DNA of 64,000 nt from Zingiber officinale (taxonomy: Eukaryota; Streptophyta; Magnoliopsida; Zingiberales; Zingiberaceae). The notes under the pieces are model-generated. The model was not told the origin of the DNA. It saw only the letters and a program-made list of their open reading frames with translations, and ran no database searches. The stretch covers positions 33,548,492 through 33,612,491 of the forward strand of contig NC_056004.1 of the NCBI RefSeq assembly GCF_018446385.1, given 5' to 3'. Every line of letters starts with the position of its first letter. Within the stretch, counting starts at the first letter, position 1. The translations under genes and the position numbers were made by a program. This document shows, in pieces, positions 60,503 through 64,000 of the stretch.

Positions 60503-61345
60503 ATGCAAGTTCAAAGCACTCTCATGGTCACTTTTAACATGTAGTTTTGCTTTCTTCAAACTACTTGCTTGCTCTACTGTAACCAGATTGCTTACCATTT
60601 GTCTCATTTTTCGTTGCCTGTAAAAACCTATTTGCTTATAGACAATAATTCTTAGATCTATTCGTGAAATCAAATAATTTTTTATTTTTAAATTATTATC
60701 ATAAATAAATATTAAAATGATGATCGTTTAATCCGTGGCCTGCTTAGCCAATTGACTTGAGGCATTTTACGAGGGACATATACTTAATATATAGAATAAG
60801 TTATCTAACGAATTAAAGAGGTCCAGAAAGCTGGAATTTAAAATGCGCAAGCCGAGCTAAATCCTCAGTTTGATAAAACCTTAGGTTTATCAAACTCAGA
60901 ATAAAAACAAGATAGGTGCAGAGTCTGAAAGCTGTTCTTCATCCTTTGATGAATAAAGTTAGAACAGTTAGCGGCTTTGACAAAGTAAAGCTGGAAGGCG
61001 GCCCTCGCCCAATCTTCTGCCATACTAGCAAGCTGTACAGTCCAGCTCATTAAGAAATACTTGGATCGTCAGCCTTGGAAGCTGTACAGTCCAGCTGATT
61101 AAGAAATACTTGGATCGTGTGAGGGCAGCTTTCGACGTGGCAGGAGTAGATCAACTCTCCAAGATATATAAACAAAAGGAGCCATTATCTTAACAACTCC
61201 TTAATACCGATCCCATGGATATGAAGAAAAGTACATATAGGTACATAGATTATAAGTGCATGATGGAGTAAACCCCCTGGCCATTACGTCAGAGATGTCA
61301 TGTGTCCACCGTCTGCGCTACGTCCTGGGGATAATTCTCCTATAT
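60503..61345. other. Downstream of TGD5, no gene seen; short tandem duplication
   Basis: No recognisable gene. The sequence gctgtacagtccagct followed by attaagaaatacttggatcg occurs twice, at about 61031 and 61080, as a 49-bp-spaced direct repeat. A short minus frame at 60865-61050 is not recognised. Confidence 0.45.
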
Positions 61346-61621
61346 ATAAAGCATTGATATGTTGTGTGCCCTGTGTGCATGTCGGAGAGGGCTTGCTGAC
61401 ATGGTAATAGGAGGTCAACCTTGCCATGTTAGCGCACATCAGAGGGTGCGCAACATATTAAAATAATATATATATAACGAGATGATATACTTCCCAATAT
61501 CGTCCGTGCTATTCGTTTACGACGGGGAGATTGGGGCATCCGGAAGTGATACGGGTGCATATAGAGCATTGATATGTTGTGTGCCTTGTGTGCACGTCGG
61601 AGATGGCATGCTGAGCGCACA

Positions 61622-61680
<59 letters not shown>

Positions 61681-61723
61681 GAGATGATATACTCCCCAAT
61701 TTATGTCATTCGTCTGTGACTAA
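61346..61723. repeat. Tandem copies of an AT-bearing repeat, with (AT)n tract
   Basis: A unit containing gcattgatatgttgtgtgcc occurs at about 61353 and 61566, and a unit containing gagatgatatact at about 61479 and 61681. They are copies of one roughly 210-bp sequence. A (ta)n run spans 61624-61678. The second copy is interrupted by the Harbinger inserted at 61724; its continuation (cggaagtgatatgg) is at about 63671. Confidence 0.7.
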
Positions 61724-63654
61724 GAGCATCCACAGTGGTTAGAGCTCATTGAGAGCTCCTTCGTTGTCACGTCTGTCATATCAAAAGTTAAAAACCTCAC
61801 ACATCTTTAAAGTATCAAAAAACCTCTCAACAACTCCTTCATGGATTCCACACATTTCATTATATATAATTCTTATTTCTCCTTCATATTTTACATTATA
61901 CACCATTAAATTTTTTTATAAAATTTAAATTTATAAATTGCTAACCTGAAATAACATTAATAATTAAAAAAATACATAAATATTACAGTGCATCAAATAA
62001 AAAAATATAAATTATAATAATATATAAAAATAAACGTAAACTCATCTAAACCAGACATGTCTCTGTTTAATTTTTTCCACCATTTTTTCATGTAAATAAA
62101 GTTGTCCTGGTATCATCTCACTGGTATCCTTCATAAGAATTTCATAATCCTTATGAAAGAGCTCAGTTTCCCGCAAAGCCATTTTTTGTATTTGATATTC
62201 TTTAATATCTTGTTATTCTTTGCCGATGCTATGTTCCATTGTGTCGCCCTCTCTGGTTTAGATTTGCCCTTCCTCTTCGCTGTCTTTTGCCCTATCGGAC
62301 GAATGCGGACTTCAGAGTCATCTAAATCAACACTTTAATTTATCTAAATTTGATGTTAAAGTGTTTCCCCCTGATTCGGATGTCCTTGCTTTCCTGTTAG
62401 AGTAATGAGCAACTAATTGTGGAGTATATTGCTCATATTCTTTGAGAACCCTCCACACATGCATATACTTAAAATCCTTGTTATTGTTGTTAGCTTTCCA
62501 TATATTCAGTGCATTCTCCAACACATTCTCGTCATTCCAACCGCTTTGCCGATGAGTATAAAAATTATTATAAGTTGCAGAAAATTCATTTACCATCGGT
62601 GCAAACCTATAATAATGTGATTTCAACCGCTCATAACTTCTCGTCATAGTTCCAGTGGAGCGATGTTTGTTGTAGTAATCAGCTATATATTTCCAAAAAG
62701 CTTGATCCTTCTAGTCATTACCAATGATTGCATCAGTGCTTATAGTTGCCCATGACATCGCAAGAACCACATCTTCATCGAGAGACCAAAATCTTCGTTT
62801 CGATTCATTTTCCTCCAGCTCAACTTCACGCTCTTCTTGTGATGAGTGTGGTGGCAATTGAGTTGCTGGAATAGATCATGGTGTTAGAGATTCTTTATCG
62901 CTGATAGATGGATCAATAGTTGCCCTTCTTGATTCATTTGAAAGTATGACAGGTGGTTGAGTAGGAGAAAATATGTAAGGATAAGGCATCCCAAGTTGAC
63001 TACTCATTGCTGACTAATCTTGGGATGGATACATACCAAATGGAGCTGGGGCGGCGTTACTTGGATTCCACGTCTGCAAAAAATTTTGAGAACTTTGGGA
63101 ATTTGGGAAATTTGAAAAATATTGTGGAACATATGAAATATTTTGAACATTTGGAGGATATTGTGTGTGAGAGAAAATACGAGGATATTGGATATTTGGA
63201 GGAATGCTAGTTTTTTGAGAAAATGTATTTCCTTCCGTATTTGAAGAATTCAAAAGATTCGTAAAGGAAGTATTGAGATTTTTCAGCCATCTCGAATACA
63301 AATAGGGAATGAAAGGAAGAAATGAGTTGAGAGCAAAGATAGCAATGGAATGAATGAAATAAATCTCATATTTATAGATTTTTTTATATATTAAAAAATT
63401 AAATTATAATCCTTGAACAACGACTAAAAATTAGCCGTTGTTCAATGACATACAACAGCTAAAACATTAGTCGTTGTTCTCTTTTTATCTTTTTACGATT
63501 ATTAAACAATAATAATATATATATAAAATAAAAAGTCGAAGAAGCGGCTCCATGGTTACGGAGCCACTTCTTCGATTAAAGGGAAAAACCTCCCTCCATT
63601 ATGGGAGGGAGGTTTTTCCCTGTTGTCAGCTCACAGTGGGAGCTGTAGATACTC
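61724..63654 (-). mobile_element. PIF/Harbinger element retaining only ORF1
   Basis: A 1931-bp element flanked by TAA (61721-61723 and 63655-63657), with ends gagcatccacagtgg (left) and, in reverse complement, gagtatctacagctcc (right). It carries ORF1 on the minus strand and no transposase, so it is non-autonomous. Near the right end an almost perfect hairpin (gggaaaaacctccctcc and its complement, 63583-63619) is present. Confidence 0.9.
62045..63301 (-). pseudogene. Harbinger ORF1 (Myb/SANT-like), broken but alignable
   Basis: Starting at 63301, the minus frame gives an Asn/Pro/Ser-rich leader, then the trihelix/Myb-like domain (RRFWSLDEDVVLAMSW, DQAFWKYIADYYNKHRS, LKSHYYRFAPMVNEFSATYNNF, and KYMHVWRVLKEYEQY). 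The C-terminal basic region (RPIGQKTAKRKGKSK) is in another frame at about 62250-62310. One frame is kept from 63301 to 62327 with three in-frame stops (near 63011, 62876 and 62713), so decay is mild compared with the other two Harbinger copies in the window. The protein is the accessory DNA-binding partner of PIF/Harbinger transposase. Confidence 0.8.
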
Positions 63655-63657
63655 TAA

Positions 63658-63856
63658 GGTCAGGGCGTTCGGAAGTGATATGGACATCCTCTCCGTCGTA
63701 GACAAATAAGCATGCTTTACGATTTAGGAATTATAATTCTAAACATTTTAAAACTTATTTTTGCAACTATAATTTTTTTAGAAATTTATTCTTCATCCCA
63801 GTTCTTTCTTATTTGAGAGCATAAACACGATTTCAAATCTGCTAAGGTTGCCTGAA
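63658..63856. other. Short intergenic space before the PP2C gene end
   Basis: It contains the continuation of the interrupted repeat unit (63658-63710) and AT-rich sequence that is likely the 3' untranslated region of the gene ending at 63857. Nothing else is recognised. Confidence 0.4.
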
Positions 63857-64000
63857 TTATGCAGCATGGAGCGAGAAGATGTCCGTCGGTGCATTAGTGC
63901 AGTCGACATTACCTCCCTCGAACTTGGAACCTTCGCCTTCTTCGCCGTCGCCGTTGCCGCCATGGTTGAGGTTGATGACTATGACCGTTATGTCATCATG
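63857..64000 (-). CDS. C-terminal end of a probable PP2C protein phosphatase (partial)
   Basis: The minus frame entering at position 64000 reads HDDITVIVINL and then a Gly/Glu-rich tail of about 35 residues ending ...FSLHAA at a TAA (63857-63859). HDDITV(I/V)V is the closing beta-strand motif of plant PP2C phosphatases (Mg/Mn-dependent Ser/Thr phosphatases), where the Asp pair contributes to metal binding. Only the last 47 codons are in the window, so family assignment depends on this one motif. The tail is not one I recognise. Confidence 0.6.
   Translation of the reverse strand, partial: HDDITVIVINLNHGGNGDGEEGEGSKFEGGNVDCTNAPTDIFSLHAA

Noticed and set aside
60865-61050. Minus-strand 61-residue frame downstream of TGD5
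   Set aside because: Reads like plausible protein in part, but I could not match it to any family or find neighbouring exons.
61482-61699. Open frames made of Tyr-Ile repeats
   Set aside because: They are translations of the (ta)n microsatellite at 61624-61678.

Overview
The window is plant nuclear DNA, probably from a monocot. It has spliced genes with GT/AG introns, a very GC-rich first exon in an otherwise AT-rich locus, and dense nested plant transposons (PIF/Harbinger, hAT, Ty1/copia, Ty3/gypsy, many MITEs). Zingiberales would fit, but that is a guess from the style of the repeats, not from a marker gene.

Five complete host genes and one partial gene can be read. (1) 12220-24782 (+) is a CYP90A/CPD-type cytochrome P450 of brassinosteroid synthesis, seven exons, with a 10.6 kb third intron. 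(2) 25483-31517 (-) is a two-exon nuclear protein with three internal repeats and a SANT domain split by a 4.4 kb intron. (3) 47718-55804 (+) is the RBBP5-like WD40 subunit of the COMPASS H3K4 methyltransferase (RBL), with a gag-bearing copia element in intron 2. (4) 56211-58222 (-) is a small SWIB-domain protein with a plastid-type leader. (5) 58531-60502 (+) is a 92-residue glycine-rich protein matching TGD5 of ER-to-plastid lipid transfer. Genes 4 and 5 are head to head with 308 bp between their start codons. (6) 63857-64000 (-) is the C-terminal end of a probable PP2C phosphatase running off the window.

Layout of the rest: 1-1150 is the broken 5' part of a hAT transposon. 4.85-9.88 kb is an old gypsy relic split by a 3.66 kb Harbinger (5894-9557), followed by a SINE-like unit and a hAT MITE. 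13.5-24.05 kb (CPD intron 3) holds a decayed Harbinger with a nested LTR fragment, a copia solo LTR carrying a second solo LTR, and a Tourist-like MITE. 32.7-34.8 kb is a GC-rich block with a 19-bp minisatellite. 35.9-36.7 kb is a patchwork copy of pieces of the SWIB and TGD5 genes. 36.7-41.9 kb holds chromovirus (gypsy) fragments in both orientations. 42.08-45.41 kb is a 3.3 kb foldback element made almost wholly of nested palindromes. 61.72-63.65 kb is a Harbinger that keeps only ORF1.

The genes are not an operon. Shared themes are limited: the SWIB and TGD5 products both point to plastids and may share a promoter, while RBL and the SANT protein are both chromatin proteins. The strongest candidate for something undescribed is the foldback element at 42.08-45.41 kb. 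The patchwork SWIB/TGD5 copy is second. All boundaries were read by eye; no alignment or folding was run.
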